Shown one piece after another: positions 8,273-17,418 of a stretch of 64,000 nucleotides of DNA (position 1 is its first letter; the number at the start of each line of letters is the position of its first letter). Source of the DNA: SURF-21 sp964529285 (GTDB lineage Bacteria; Actinomycetota; Geothermincolia; Geothermincolales; RBG-13-55-18); NCBI GenBank assembly GCA_964529285.1, contig CAZGWK010000011.1, positions 11,582-75,581 on the forward strand, read 5' to 3'. A program made the position numbers and the translations under genes. The notes under the pieces were generated by a model that worked only from the letters and a program-made list of their open reading frames with translations, searched no databases and was not told the origin of the DNA.

Positions 8273-9184
8273 ATGGACATTGAGGCGGATTTGCTCGCAA
8301 GTATAGGGCGGTTGCGAGACGAGCGAAATGCGGTCATCCTCGCCCATAATTATCAGAGGCCGGAGATACAGGATCTGGCGGACTTCACGGGCGATTCCCT
8401 GGGCCTTGCCCGCAAAGCCTCGAGCGTAGAAGCCGAGGTGATCGTGTTCTGCGGCGTCCATTTCATGGCCGAGACTTCTGCTATCGTAAACCCGGAAAAG
8501 ATAACGCTGCTGCCCGAACCCGATGCCGGCTGTCCTCTCGCCGATACCATCACACCGGAGGGATTGATCGCTCTCAAGAAGCTGCATCCTCAAGCTCTGG
8601 TGGTCACTTACGTCAACTCCACCGCCGCCGTGAAGGCGGAGAGTGACTATTGTTGTACTTCCGGGAATGCGGTGGAAGTCGTGCGCGCGATAGGCGCAGG
8701 CGAGATAATCTTCACCCCCGACAAGAACCTGGGACGGTACGTGCAAAAGGTCACCGGAAAAGAGTTGATCATCTGGGAGGGCTGCTGCCCCGTCCACGAC
8801 AACATCACCGTGGAGATGGTGATGGAACAGAAACGCCTGCACCCCGGGGCGCTGGTGGTCGCACACCCGGAGTGCGGTGAAGATGTACTGGACCTGGCCG
8901 ACGAGGTTGCCAGCACCTCTGGGATGTTCAAGGTGGTCGAGAAAAGCGGGAAAGAAGAGGTGATAGTCCTGACCGAAGCGGGCATGGGCCACCCGCTGGG
9001 CAAGAGATTCCCCACTAAGAGGTTCTTCTTTCCCAGCGAGGAGCCATTGTGCCGGGACATGAAGCTGATCACGCTCGCTAAGGTGGAGAAGTCCATGCGG
9101 GATCTTGCGCCCAGGGTCGAGATACCTGAGGACATACGCCTCAATGCCCTGCTGGCCGTGGAGAGGATGTTGGAGATAGGGTAG
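8273..9184 (+). CDS. nadA: Quinolinate synthase
   Basis: This 303-residue [4Fe-4S] enzyme condenses iminoaspartate with dihydroxyacetone phosphate to quinolinate. It shows VILAHNYQRPEIQDLADF, FCGVHFMAET and YVNSTAAVKAESDYCCTSGN. The three conserved cluster Cys fall at C87 (DAGC), C171 or C172 (EGCCPVH) and C260 (EEPLCRDMKLITL), the spacing of the short archaeal/Thermotoga-type enzyme. ATG 8273 has only a weak GGGGGTG ribosome site. It heads nadA-nadB-nadC, a complete aspartate-to-nicotinate-mononucleotide route; NadB supplies its unstable substrate. Confidence 0.96.
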   Translation: MDIEADLLASIGRLRDERNAVILAHNYQRPEIQDLADFTGDSLGLARKASSVEAEVIVFCGVHFMAETSAIVNPEKITLLPEPDAGCPLADTITPEGLIALKKLHPQALVVTYVNSTAAVKAESDYCCTSGNAVEVVRAIGAGEIIFTPDKNLGRYVQKVTGKELIIWEGCCPVHDNITVEMVMEQKRLHPGALVVAHPECGEDVLDLADEVASTSGMFKVVEKSGKEEVIVLTEAGMGHPLGKRFPTKRFFFPSEEPLCRDMKLITLAKVEKSMRDLAPRVEIPEDIRLNALLAVERMLEIG

Positions 9185-9209
9185 CGTCCGTGACCTCGAA
9201 AGGTGCACC

Positions 9210-10892
9210 GTGATACCACGCTATCTCGTTGATTTCGACCTGGAAGACATGCCGGGTTTGGCATTTGACCTGATCGTGGTGGGAAGCGGCGTGGCAGGCC
9301 TTTCCACGGCTTTACGAGCGGCCCGGCGCTTCCGGGTTGCCCTGCTGACCAAGACCACCCTCACCGTCACCGCGACGAGGATCGCCCAGGGCGGCATTGC
9401 ATCCGCGTTGGGGGCGGACGACAGCTCCGAGCTGCATTTTCAGGATACTATCCAGGCAGGGAAGGGGCTGTGCGAGGAGGAGGCGGTATGGACGCTGGTA
9501 CGCGAGGGGCCCATGCGCATAACCGAACTCATCGAGGAGGTAGGCGCCCATTTCGATACCGTTGACGGCCATCTCGATCTGACCATTGAAGGAGGCCACT
9601 CCAGGCGCAGGGTCGCCCATGCGCAGGGAGACGCCACCGGGAGTGAACTCGAGGCCAGCCTGACGCGCCGGCTCCTGTATAACAAACGTCTCGATGTCTT
9701 CGAGAACTACTACGTGATCGATATCCTGACCGTGGACGGCCGCTGCGCCGGGGTCCTGGGCATGGACGCCGAGGAGGGGACGATCGATTATTTTCGTGCA
9801 CCCGCCGTGGTGCTGGCCATGGGCGGCATGGGCCAGCTGTACCCGATTACCACCAACCCCGAGATATGCACAGGGGACGGGGTACCCATGGCTTTGCGTG
9901 CCGGGGCGGAGGTGTCGGACCTCGAGTTCCTGCAGTTTCATCCCACTGCGCTGCACCTGCCCGAGACGCCGCGCTGGTTGATCAGCGAGGCCTTACGGGG
10001 AGAAGGGGCGTTGATCGTCGACCACACCGGCAGAAGGATAATGGAAGGCGTCCATCCCCTGAAAGACCTGGCGCCGCGGGATACGGTTGTCAACGAGATG
10101 GTGCGGGTGATGAAGAAGCTCGAAAGGGACCATCTTTTTCTTGACGCCACCCACATCCCCGCCGCTAAGCTCAAGGAACGCTTCCCAACCATCTACAGGC
10201 ATTGCCTGGAGGCCGGGATCGATATCACCCAGGTGCCCATACCGGTATCCCCTGCAGCGCATTACATGAGTGGCGGTGTAGTGACCGACTTGCGCGGCGA
10301 GACGCGGGTGAGAGGGCTCTACGCCTGCGGCGAGGTCGCTTGCACGGGCGTACATGGAGCGAACCGGCTGGCCTCGAACTCATTGCTTGAGGGCCTGGTC
10401 TTCAGCTGGCGCATAATGCAGGACCTGCCGCGCATGATAGAGGAAGGCACGGGGGACCTGGAAAAGGTCTGCGACCTCAAGCATAAAATCAGGAGAAGCC
10501 GCTTGCCGCTAGAGGTAAACCTCCTGCGCCCCTTCCTGCAGCAGATGATGATGGATTGCGTGGGCTTCCGGAGGAGCAAAGAGGGGCTCAGCGAGGCCTG
10601 GCAATTTCTGACAAAGAACCTCGAGGTGCTTCAGGTCGAGTACGCGAGCTCCCAGGGGTTCGAGCTCCAGAACATGATCACCCTGGCCACATTGATGGTA
10701 AAGGCGGCGCTCCTGCGCGAGGAGAGCCGGGGCTGTCATTTCCGCGTGGACTTTCCGGGCCAGGCCGAGTACTGGCGCAAGCATATCGTCTTCGGCATGG
10801 ACGCAGGGCGGATAAAACGCGAGCTCAGGCCCGTGGGCGAACTGACCGATTGGCGATACGATTGGTCACAGGCCGCAGCGAAGGAACGATGA
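9210..10892 (+). CDS. nadB: L-aspartate oxidase
   Basis: This 560-residue FAD protein oxidises L-aspartate to iminoaspartate, the NadA substrate. The FAD-binding motif is DLIVVGSGVAGLSTAL near residue 20. Succinate dehydrogenase/fumarate reductase family motifs follow: RIAQGGIASALG, EGGHSRRRVAHAQGD, FLQFHPTALHLP, HYMSGGVVTDLRGETRVRGL and GANRLASNSLLEGLVF. The start is GTG 9210. The TGA at 10890-10892 overlaps the nadC ATG, so the two are translationally coupled. Confidence 0.96.
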   Translation: MIPRYLVDFDLEDMPGLAFDLIVVGSGVAGLSTALRAARRFRVALLTKTTLTVTATRIAQGGIASALGADDSSELHFQDTIQAGKGLCEEEAVWTLVREGPMRITELIEEVGAHFDTVDGHLDLTIEGGHSRRRVAHAQGDATGSELEASLTRRLLYNKRLDVFENYYVIDILTVDGRCAGVLGMDAEEGTIDYFRAPAVVLAMGGMGQLYPITTNPEICTGDGVPMALRAGAEVSDLEFLQFHPTALHLPETPRWLISEALRGEGALIVDHTGRRIMEGVHPLKDLAPRDTVVNEMVRVMKKLERDHLFLDATHIPAAKLKERFPTIYRHCLEAGIDITQVPIPVSPAAHYMSGGVVTDLRGETRVRGLYACGEVACTGVHGANRLASNSLLEGLVFSWRIMQDLPRMIEEGTGDLEKVCDLKHKIRRSRLPLEVNLLRPFLQQMMMDCVGFRRSKEGLSEAWQFLTKNLEVLQVEYASSQGFELQNMITLATLMVKAALLREESRGCHFRVDFPGQAEYWRKHIVFGMDAGRIKRELRPVGELTDWRYDWSQAAAKER

Positions 10893-11746
10893 TCATGGAA
10901 GAAGAGTTCAGGCGCATGTGCATGGAGGCAGTGCAGAGGGCCCTCGACGAGGACCTGCAGAGCTCGGGGGACGTTACCTCGCGGGCGCTCATCTCTTCCG
11001 GCGCCAGGGGCAGGGGCCGGATCGTTATGCGGGAGGAGGGGGTAATAGCAGGTTTGCCCCTCGCCTCCATGGTCTTCAGGCTGCTTGACACGAAAGCGCA
11101 TTTCCAGTCCCTGGTGAGCGATGGGGACCGCCTTCCCGCCGCGAGCGAGATAGCCGTGATAGAAGGCTCCGCGTTGACCATTCTGGAGGGCGAAAGGACG
11201 GCCCTCAATTTCCTGCAGCGTCTTTCCGGGATAGCCACCCTTACGTCTCGGTTCGTCGCGGCGGCCGCGCCCTTCGGCGCGGACATAATGGATACGCGCA
11301 AGACCACGCCGGGCCTGCGCATCCTGGAGAAATATGCCGTAAGGGCGGGGGGAGGCAAGAACCACCGTTTCGGGTTGTACGATGCGGTTTTGATCAAAGA
11401 CAATCACGTAGCGGCCGTTGGCGGAGTGGGCAGGGCAGTCGAGTCAGCACGCGCCGCGCTGGAGGCACCCCTTTGCATAGAAGTAGAGGTGCAGCGCCTG
11501 GCGGAACTGCAGGAGGCCATCCAGGCTGGAGCCGATATCGTAATGCTGGACAATATGAGCGTGGAAGAAGTGGAAGAGGCCGTACAGGAAGCGCGCGGCC
11601 TGGTAAAACTGGAGGCCTCCGGAGGCATAAACCTGGAGAATGTCGCCGCATATGCGGCGACGGGGGTCGATCGTATCTCCGTGGGGGCCATAACCCACAG
11701 CGCAAGAGCCCTGGACATCGCACTGGACCTGGAACCAGGACATTAA
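10889..11746 (+). CDS. nadC: Nicotinate-nucleotide pyrophosphorylase (carboxylating)
   Basis: This 285-residue quinolinate phosphoribosyltransferase makes nicotinate mononucleotide from quinolinate and PRPP. Signatures are ERTALNFLQRLSGIATLTSR, IMDTRKTTPGLRILEKYAV, GGGKNHRFGLYDAVLIKDNH, IEVEVQRLAEL, IMLDNMS, and LEASGGINLENV with ISVGAITHSA. ATG 10889 shares ATGA with the nadB stop; AAGGA at 10881 suits either this ATG or the in-frame ATG 10895. The frame is open ~330 nt further upstream, but that region encodes NadB and shows no NadC-like residues. Confidence 0.96.
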   Translation: MIMEEEFRRMCMEAVQRALDEDLQSSGDVTSRALISSGARGRGRIVMREEGVIAGLPLASMVFRLLDTKAHFQSLVSDGDRLPAASEIAVIEGSALTILEGERTALNFLQRLSGIATLTSRFVAAAAPFGADIMDTRKTTPGLRILEKYAVRAGGGKNHRFGLYDAVLIKDNHVAAVGGVGRAVESARAALEAPLCIEVEVQRLAELQEAIQAGADIVMLDNMSVEEVEEAVQEARGLVKLEASGGINLENVAAYAATGVDRISVGAITHSARALDIALDLEPGH

Positions 11747-11869
11747 CACCAGCGGTGATTCTGTTACCTGACTCCCATTTCCCATTGCCTGAGATCGACT
11801 CTGGGTATAGGAACAACAATCGGTTAATATGAATGGGCTGGGAAAAATCGAAAAGCGGGAGGGATAACC

Positions 11870-12661
11870 GTGCTTCTTGCCATAGACGTAGGCAACACGC
11901 AGACGGTGATCGGAGCCTATCGGGGATCGGACCTGGTAGGCCACTGGCGCATATCCACCGACTCCAACCAGACCGGCGATGAGCTTGCCCTTTATTACCA
12001 GGGATTTCTCATGCTCAAAGGTCTTTCATTCTCCGGCTTCGATGCCGTTATCATTTCGTCCGTTGTTCCTTCTGCGACCTTGTCCCTTCAGCACATGACC
12101 AGCGAATACTGGGACTTCAAGCCGCTTATCGTAGGGAAGAACATCGATGCGGGGGTCCGTGTACTCGTCGAAAACCCCGGGGAAGTAGGCCCGGACCGGC
12201 TGGTAAACGCGGTGGCCGCATACGAAAGATACGGCGGTCCCAGTATCGTGGTGGACTTCGGCACGGCTACGACCCTCGATGCGGTTTCGGGCGGAGGCGA
12301 TTACCTGGGAGGGGTGATAGCGCCGGGTATCGAGATATCCTCTCAGGCCCTGTTCGCGGCGGCGGCCCGACTTACACGTATCGATATGTATCGCCCACCC
12401 GCGGTGATAGGCAAGAACACCGTATGGAGCCTGCAGTCCGGCATCATCTTCGGGTTCGCCGGCCAGGTGGACCGCCTGGTGGAGCTCATACAGGAGGAGT
12501 TGGGAGAAGAGGTCACGGTGGTTGCTACGGGAGGGCTGGCCGAGGTAATAGTGGATGAATGCCGCAGCGTGCAATTCCACGATCCACTTCTCACCCTCCA
12601 CGGCCTGCGCTTGATCTACGAGAGAGAGAAAAGGAGGCTGGACAGCGCGAAACCCGATTAA
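11870..12661 (+). CDS. coaX: Type III pantothenate kinase
   Basis: This 263-residue ASKHA-fold kinase phosphorylates pantothenate, the first step from pantothenate to CoA. It has MLLAIDVGNTQTVIGAY (phosphate loop), GPDRLVNAVAAYERYGG and IVVDFGTATTLDAV, the conserved CoaX motifs, and GGVIAPGI. The start is GTG 11870 behind GCGGGAGGG. Type III kinases are typically insensitive to CoA feedback (family knowledge). A 123-nt gap separates it from nadC, so it may have its own promoter. It closes the cofactor block. Confidence 0.95.
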   Translation: MLLAIDVGNTQTVIGAYRGSDLVGHWRISTDSNQTGDELALYYQGFLMLKGLSFSGFDAVIISSVVPSATLSLQHMTSEYWDFKPLIVGKNIDAGVRVLVENPGEVGPDRLVNAVAAYERYGGPSIVVDFGTATTLDAVSGGGDYLGGVIAPGIEISSQALFAAAARLTRIDMYRPPAVIGKNTVWSLQSGIIFGFAGQVDRLVELIQEELGEEVTVVATGGLAEVIVDECRSVQFHDPLLTLHGLRLIYEREKRRLDSAKPD

Positions 12662-12674
12662 TACTGGGGATTTA

Positions 12675-12703
12675 TTGACATGTTTTAACCCCGCATATAT
12701 TAT
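12675..12703 (+). promoter_or_regulatory. Strong sigma-70-type promoter of the V/A-ATPase operon
   Basis: TTGACA (12675-12680), a 17-nt spacer and TATTAT (12698-12703) give a near-consensus promoter just after coaX. The expected start near 12710 leaves a leader of about 90 nt before the first ATPase gene. Confidence 0.8.
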
Positions 12704-12802
12704 GTTACGGGATTGATAGAACGTCAGTTTTCGCGAGCCCAAAAGCCGTTTTAAAGGAAGAAAAGAAGACCGGCCAGAGTCGAAGCAAGAGGTCGAAACA
12801 GC

Positions 12803-13231
12803 ATGGCAGGATCGAAGGAAAAGGCAAAGAAAGAAGAGACCGCTGGGGCGCGTAAGAAGAAAAAAGACAAGCATATATCCGACCAGCTGGAAGAGAAATT
12901 CATAGGAGCCCGGACAGAGGTTTTCAGCCGCATCTCCGCCAAAGAAATGGAGATCCGCAATAAGACAAATGCCGAAAAGGCCAAGGCCGATCGGCTCGTC
13001 GAAGATGCCAAGGGACAAGCTGCCGCCATCAGGCGTAAAGCCACGCTGGAAGAGATAGGAAAGGACGTTCGCTCCAAGGTAATCGCAGGTGCCCACGCAG
13101 AGGCTGAAGAGATCGAGAATTCCACCGCTAAGGAAATCGCCGAGGTCGAGAAACTAGGCGAAAAAAACCTTGACAAGGCGGTGGAGTTTATTATCGGGGC
13201 GGTTATTGCCGGCGGGAGCGGAAAGGCGTGA
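12803..13231 (+). CDS. V/A-type ATPase peripheral-stalk subunit G/H
   Basis: The 142-residue protein is almost entirely charged coiled coil (Lys/Glu/Ala-rich from about residue 5 to 125), with a short hydrophobic C terminus (EFIIGAVIAGG). That is the pattern of V/A-ATPase G/H stalk subunits, which pair with subunit E as a stator. Identity rests on composition and position as first gene of the operon before subunit I. The first ~25 residues are unusually Lys-rich. ATG 12803 is the chosen start. Confidence 0.8.
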   Translation: MAGSKEKAKKEETAGARKKKKDKHISDQLEEKFIGARTEVFSRISAKEMEIRNKTNAEKAKADRLVEDAKGQAAAIRRKATLEEIGKDVRSKVIAGAHAEAEEIENSTAKEIAEVEKLGEKNLDKAVEFIIGAVIAGGSGKA

Positions 13232-13340
13232 TGCACGCTTGAAGCCACCGTTGCGGTAATGCCGTTGAAGCAGCAGAGCATTGCGGCGAGGGCCGTGGAA
13301 GAATAATCGCCAAACATTGAACGATTAAAGGGAGACAGCG

Positions 13341-15359
13341 ATGCTATTGACGATGTCGAAGGTGGAGATCGTAGGGGTCAAAACCCTCTTCTTCCAGGTA
13401 CTGGAGACCCTGCAGGACCTGGGTACCCTGCATCTCGAGGACATCACCAAGAAGAAGGGTCCCCGTTACGCTGACCTCGTCCCCATGGAGATGGACCCGG
13501 CCATGGAGGAAGAGCGCACCCTGCTCCAGAATCTTGCATTGCGCAACAAAGCCATACTCTCCGAGCTGGCTCCGCCGAGGGATAATCCGAACCGCGCAGC
13601 CCTGGAGAAGAAATATCAATCATTCCAGGGCAAGACCCTGGGAGAGATCTCGGCCATGGTTGACGAGGAGGAGAGAGCCACGCGCGAACTCATCAACTAC
13701 AAAAACGAGCTGGAAGTGGAACTGTCCCGCCTCTCAAAATACGAGCCCATCATCAAGAAGGTATACCCCCTGGCCAGCAAGGTGACAGCCAGCGAGCAGT
13801 ATACTTCTATCGCCCTGCTTATCGAGGAGCGCTATAAACAGGTGCTCGATTACATCGAAGGGGAGCTGAACAAGATCACCGGCGGGCAGTGCGATGTCTT
13901 CTCGGCCCGCGTGGACGAGAACACACATGCTGCTATCCTGGTCTTCCACAAGCGATTCTCGGAGCAGGTGCACAATTTCCTGGCCACGGAGAATGTGAAC
14001 CAGGTGCGCCTGCCGACGGAGCTGGCGGACAAGCCTTACGACGAGGCATTGAAAGAGATCGAGGCCCGTTATGAGGAGATACCGCCCAAGCTGGCGAAGG
14101 TCAGGGAAGAACTGGATAATTTATCCGAAGAATGGTACGGCACCCTGATAGCCCTCAAGGAATACCTGGCCGACCGTATCGAGTCCCTCGATGCTATCCC
14201 CAAGTTCGGCCAGAGCGGCCACGTCTTCGTCATTACCGGATGGATGCCCTCGGATAAGGTCGCTGAAACCCGCGATCTTCTGCAGGAGAAGTTCGAGGGC
14301 AAAGTCGAGCTCACCGAGGAGATGCCCACCCACGAGGAGATGGAGGAAGCCCCGGTCGCGTTGCAGAACAAGCCGGCGGTAAAGCCCTTCGAGTTTATCT
14401 ACATGCTCATCAACCCGCCGAAGTACGGCCACATGGATCCGACCTTCCTGGTGGCTATCTTCTTCCCCATCCTCTTCGGCTTCATGCTGGGGGACATGGG
14501 GTACGCCCTGGTATTGATAGGGCTATCCTTCCTGCTCAAACGCATAATGAGGAAGAGGGAGACTAAAAGCATGTTCTTCGAGCTCTACGCCAACGTGCTT
14601 TTGATATCGGCCATATCGACTTTCGTCTTCGGCCTGCTCTATTTCGAGTTCTTCGGGGACCTGCTCTTCCGCCTCTTCGGGTGGAAGGATGCTGCGGGGC
14701 ATCTCGAGGTACAGTGGGTGTGGGGCTACACGTCCAACGGCGAGCCCTGGGGCTGGCCCCTGGAGCGCATCGCACAGGCCAACGAAGACCTATTTATACT
14801 CCTGCTCATCGTGGTCATCATTATCGGCATCCTGCACATGAGCGGTGGCCTGATCATCGGCTTGATAGACGGCATAAGGCATCACGACCGCAAGCACGCG
14901 GTGGAGAAGGCGGGCTATCTAGCGTTCTTACTCGGCCTGGTGCTGATATTCGGTTCCCTGTGGGGCTTCCAGGGCATCAAGGGAGTGGGAGTTCCCCTGG
15001 GGGCGGTGGTGGCAGTAGCGGGCGTTGTTATGGCCGGCTGGGGCGGCGGCTTCGGGGGTGGACTGGAGGCGGCCTTGACCTTCGGCAACCTCCTCTCCTA
15101 CGCCCGTCTCTACGGCATCGGGTTGGCGTCGGTCATCCTGGCGGAGGTCGCCAACGAACTGGGGGCGGAGTTCGGGAGCGGGGCCATGATCATCCTGGGC
15201 GTCGTCGTCGCTGCCCTCCTGCACACCTTGAACATCGCGCTGGGGGTGCTAAGCCCTTCCATTCAATCATTGCGTCTCAACCTGGTGGAGACGTTCACGA
15301 AATTCTACCAGGCAACGGATACCGTGTATAAGCCTTTCAAACGATCTGGAGGTGAATAG
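13341..15359 (+). CDS. atpI: V/A-type ATPase subunit I (membrane subunit a)
   Basis: The 672-residue protein has a long soluble, partly coiled-coil N-terminal half that binds the peripheral stalks. The C-terminal half, from about residue 355 (PKYGHMDPTFLVAIFFPI), has about seven or eight membrane segments and forms the ion half-channels. FGFMLGDMGYALVLI, LLSYARLYGIGLASVILAEV and the final NLVETFTKFYQ are typical of subunit I, and the Arg in SYARLYG is the likely essential one. ATG 13341 follows AAAGGGAGA. The stop overlaps the ribosome site of subunit K. Confidence 0.95.
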   Translation: MLLTMSKVEIVGVKTLFFQVLETLQDLGTLHLEDITKKKGPRYADLVPMEMDPAMEEERTLLQNLALRNKAILSELAPPRDNPNRAALEKKYQSFQGKTLGEISAMVDEEERATRELINYKNELEVELSRLSKYEPIIKKVYPLASKVTASEQYTSIALLIEERYKQVLDYIEGELNKITGGQCDVFSARVDENTHAAILVFHKRFSEQVHNFLATENVNQVRLPTELADKPYDEALKEIEARYEEIPPKLAKVREELDNLSEEWYGTLIALKEYLADRIESLDAIPKFGQSGHVFVITGWMPSDKVAETRDLLQEKFEGKVELTEEMPTHEEMEEAPVALQNKPAVKPFEFIYMLINPPKYGHMDPTFLVAIFFPILFGFMLGDMGYALVLIGLSFLLKRIMRKRETKSMFFELYANVLLISAISTFVFGLLYFEFFGDLLFRLFGWKDAAGHLEVQWVWGYTSNGEPWGWPLERIAQANEDLFILLLIVVIIIGILHMSGGLIIGLIDGIRHHDRKHAVEKAGYLAFLLGLVLIFGSLWGFQGIKGVGVPLGAVVAVAGVVMAGWGGGFGGGLEAALTFGNLLSYARLYGIGLASVILAEVANELGAEFGSGAMIILGVVVAALLHTLNIALGVLSPSIQSLRLNLVETFTKFYQATDTVYKPFKRSGGE

Positions 15360-15360
15360 T

Positions 15361-15582
15361 TTGGAACTTGGTATCATAGCCCTGGCTGCCGCCCTGGCCG
15401 TGAGCTTGCCCGCGATAGCCACCGCCTGGTCACAGTCGAAGATAGGGGCTGCCATGGCGGGAGCTCTGGCGGAGAAGCCGGAACTGGCCGGTAATGCAAT
15501 CATCATGATAGCCATCCCCGAGACCATGGTGGTGCTGGGGTTCGTTATCGGCTTCCTCATCACGGGTATGGGGTCGGAGTAG
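15361..15582 (+). CDS. atpK: V/A-type ATPase subunit K (c-ring proteolipid)
   Basis: This 73-residue hairpin protein has two membrane helices (about 4-26 and 44-70) around the polar loop AEKPEL. The ion-binding Glu is in IMIAIPETMVVLGFVIGF of helix 2. A single hairpin is the short form; many V-ATPase K subunits are duplicated. The start is TTG 15361 because GGAGGT at 15348-15353 lies 7 nt upstream; the earlier in-frame GTG 15352 falls inside that ribosome site. An H+ or Na+ preference cannot be settled by eye. Confidence 0.93.
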   Translation: MELGIIALAAALAVSLPAIATAWSQSKIGAAMAGALAEKPELAGNAIIMIAIPETMVVLGFVIGFLITGMGSE

Positions 15583-15653
15583 GAGTAGTGATCCTGCCGG
15601 GTAGTGTACGATCGATCCATTCTCTATATGTACAATGAGCGGGAAGTGAGGGT

Positions 15654-16262
15654 ATGTCTCTAGAGGACATCCTGCAGGAATTGGACGAACAGTGCCGCCA
15701 GGAATGCCAGGCGATCTTCAACCGGGCTCAAGAGGAGACAAAAGAGCTCCTCGAGAAAGCCGATGAAGAGGCACGGGAGATACGCGATGCTCGCTTGGGC
15801 AAAGTAAAGGCCGAGGCGGAGAGCGAGGCCATCTCCCTCACCTACGCTTCAACGCTGCGATCGAGGAACGCCGTCATCGAGAGCAAGGACCGCATCTCCG
15901 AGGAGGCCCTGCGCGCGGCGGAGGAAAAGCTCGCGGCGTTGAGGCCTGGGGACGCTTACCCGTCCATCCTGGAGAGGCTGCTCGCGGAAGCCCTGGCGCG
16001 ATTCAACGGCAAGGTCATCGTTAGAATCGACCCCCGGGACAGGGAGCTGGCGGAGGGCCTGCTGCGCAAGCACGGCGGGGAATACGAGCTCGCATGCGAT
16101 ATCGAGACATCGGGGGGGCTGATCGTCTCCGACCCGGAGAAAAAGGTAATGATAATCAATACGGTCGAAGAAAGGTTGAACCGCGCGCGCCAGAGATTGC
16201 GCATGCAGGTCCACGACATCCTCTTCGGTGAGGAGGGAAAAGCCGCAACCGGAGGGGGTTAG
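15654..16262 (+). CDS. atpE: V/A-type ATPase subunit E (peripheral stalk)
   Basis: The 202-residue protein has a long charged N-terminal helix (about 1-100, rich in Glu, Lys and Ala) that would pair with G/H. Its globular C-terminal domain carries GGLIVSDPEKKVMIINTVEERL, close to the subunit E consensus ending GGvvv...dgki.vdNTleeRL. It anchors the stator to the A/B head. It lies between K and C, as in archaeal-type operons. The stop codon is embedded in a small hairpin (16252-16270). Confidence 0.92.
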   Translation: MSLEDILQELDEQCRQECQAIFNRAQEETKELLEKADEEAREIRDARLGKVKAEAESEAISLTYASTLRSRNAVIESKDRISEEALRAAEEKLAALRPGDAYPSILERLLAEALARFNGKVIVRIDPRDRELAEGLLRKHGGEYELACDIETSGGLIVSDPEKKVMIINTVEERLNRARQRLRMQVHDILFGEEGKAATGGG

Positions 16263-16270
16263 ACCCCCTC
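16252..16270 (+). other. Perfect 8-bp hairpin over the subunit E stop codon
   Basis: GAGGGGGT (16252-16259), a TAG loop and ACCCCCTC (16263-16270) form a perfect stem. It overlaps the atpE stop and is followed by only three T, so it is a weak terminator at best. It could adjust expression of downstream subunits or stabilise the 3' end of the upstream message. Confidence 0.5.
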
Positions 16271-16302
16271 TTTCGCTTCATGGTCGGAGGGGTTTTACGA
16301 AA

Positions 16303-17397
16303 ATGGTTCAGGTACCGCTTAAGGATTATGGTTACGCCAACGCCAGGGTCAAAGCCATGAAGTCGAGGCTGATTGACAGGCATACCTTCGACGAGCTGCT
16401 GGCGGCGGACGATTACCGGCGCGCCCTGGGAATACTGGAAGTTACCGAATACGCCAGCGATATCGAAGAAGTCGTGCTGCAGGGCCTCAGGCCCACGGAC
16501 ATCGACCGTGCGTTCAACAACAACCTGATCAGGAACTTCAGCAAGATAAAGGATTTCATCACGGGAAGGCCGGGCGAGTTGATCGATGCCCTGCTCGGCC
16601 GCTGGGATCTGTACAACCTGAAGACGCTTCTGCGGGGAAAAAGGGCCCTGATTCCCAAGGCGGAGATAACGCGCAACCTGGTGCCGATCGGGAACCTGGA
16701 CTTGCCGGTGCTTGAGGAGATCATAAGTCAGCCCGACCTGCGCGCTTCCCTTGACGCAATCGTCATGTTCAGTCCGCAATGGAAGATATCCTACGGCCGG
16801 GCGGTGACGGACTCTCTTGCAGAATATATCAAGGAACGCGATCTCTCCGTCGTCGAAATAAATCTCGACAAGCTCCACTACAGCGAAGTATCGGAGGTGG
16901 TGAAAGGTCTGGATAATAATTCCAGGCTGGCCCGGCAGGTAGTCGAGCTGGAAGTTGATGTCATGAACATCGAGACCCTGCTGCGCCTGTGTGGCCTTCA
17001 GATGGGTGGGAGCAAAGCGCAGACCTATTACGTGCCGGGCGGCAGTATGAGCCGCGACGATTTCGAGCAATACTCCCACCTGGGACAGCTCGAGGACCTT
17101 GTGGACCTGTTGTCGCGCGAGACGCCTTTCGGCGAGGCGCTGCAGAGGGCAATGAGGACATACGAGGAGAAGGGCGATGCGGTTTTCCAGGACGAACTGG
17201 AGCAGCACGTCATCAGAAAATGCATCAACATATCACAGGATCCGCTGGGGCTGGGGGTCATCATCGAATATATGTGGAAAAAATACCTGGAAATCACCAA
17301 CCTGCGTATAATTATCCGTGGAAAGAACATCAGCATGATCGAATCCCAGATTCGCAAAGAGCTTTTCATGTGGAACGAAGGAGAAGGGCAGAGATGA
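16303..17397 (+). CDS. atpC: V/A-type ATPase subunit C (d-type, central-stalk socket)
   Basis: The 364-residue, mostly helical protein shows YGYANARVKAMKSRLIDR near the N terminus, a signature of V/A-ATPase subunit C (eukaryotic d). GRWDLYNLKTLLRGK lies in the middle and EYMWKKYLEITNLRIIIRGK near the C terminus. It links the rotor shaft (D/F) to the K ring. ATG 16303 has GGAGGGG at 16286-16292; the longer frame from 16228 would overlap subunit E. Length is normal for the family. Confidence 0.94.
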   Translation: MVQVPLKDYGYANARVKAMKSRLIDRHTFDELLAADDYRRALGILEVTEYASDIEEVVLQGLRPTDIDRAFNNNLIRNFSKIKDFITGRPGELIDALLGRWDLYNLKTLLRGKRALIPKAEITRNLVPIGNLDLPVLEEIISQPDLRASLDAIVMFSPQWKISYGRAVTDSLAEYIKERDLSVVEINLDKLHYSEVSEVVKGLDNNSRLARQVVELEVDVMNIETLLRLCGLQMGGSKAQTYYVPGGSMSRDDFEQYSHLGQLEDLVDLLSRETPFGEALQRAMRTYEEKGDAVFQDELEQHVIRKCINISQDPLGLGVIIEYMWKKYLEITNLRIIIRGKNISMIESQIRKELFMWNEGEGQR

Positions 17398-17418
17398 GCG
17401 GGACAGAGGTGAGGGCGG

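Noticed and set aside
8043..8306. An 87-codon open frame between panD and nadA
   Set aside because: It overlaps the start of nadA, has low-complexity unlikely residues, no ribosome site and no recognisable motif; treated as non-coding.
10556..10888. N-terminal extension of nadC by about 110 codons
   Set aside because: The extension lies wholly within nadB in another frame and lacks any nadC-like residues; ATGA overlap at 10889 gives a normal-length enzyme.
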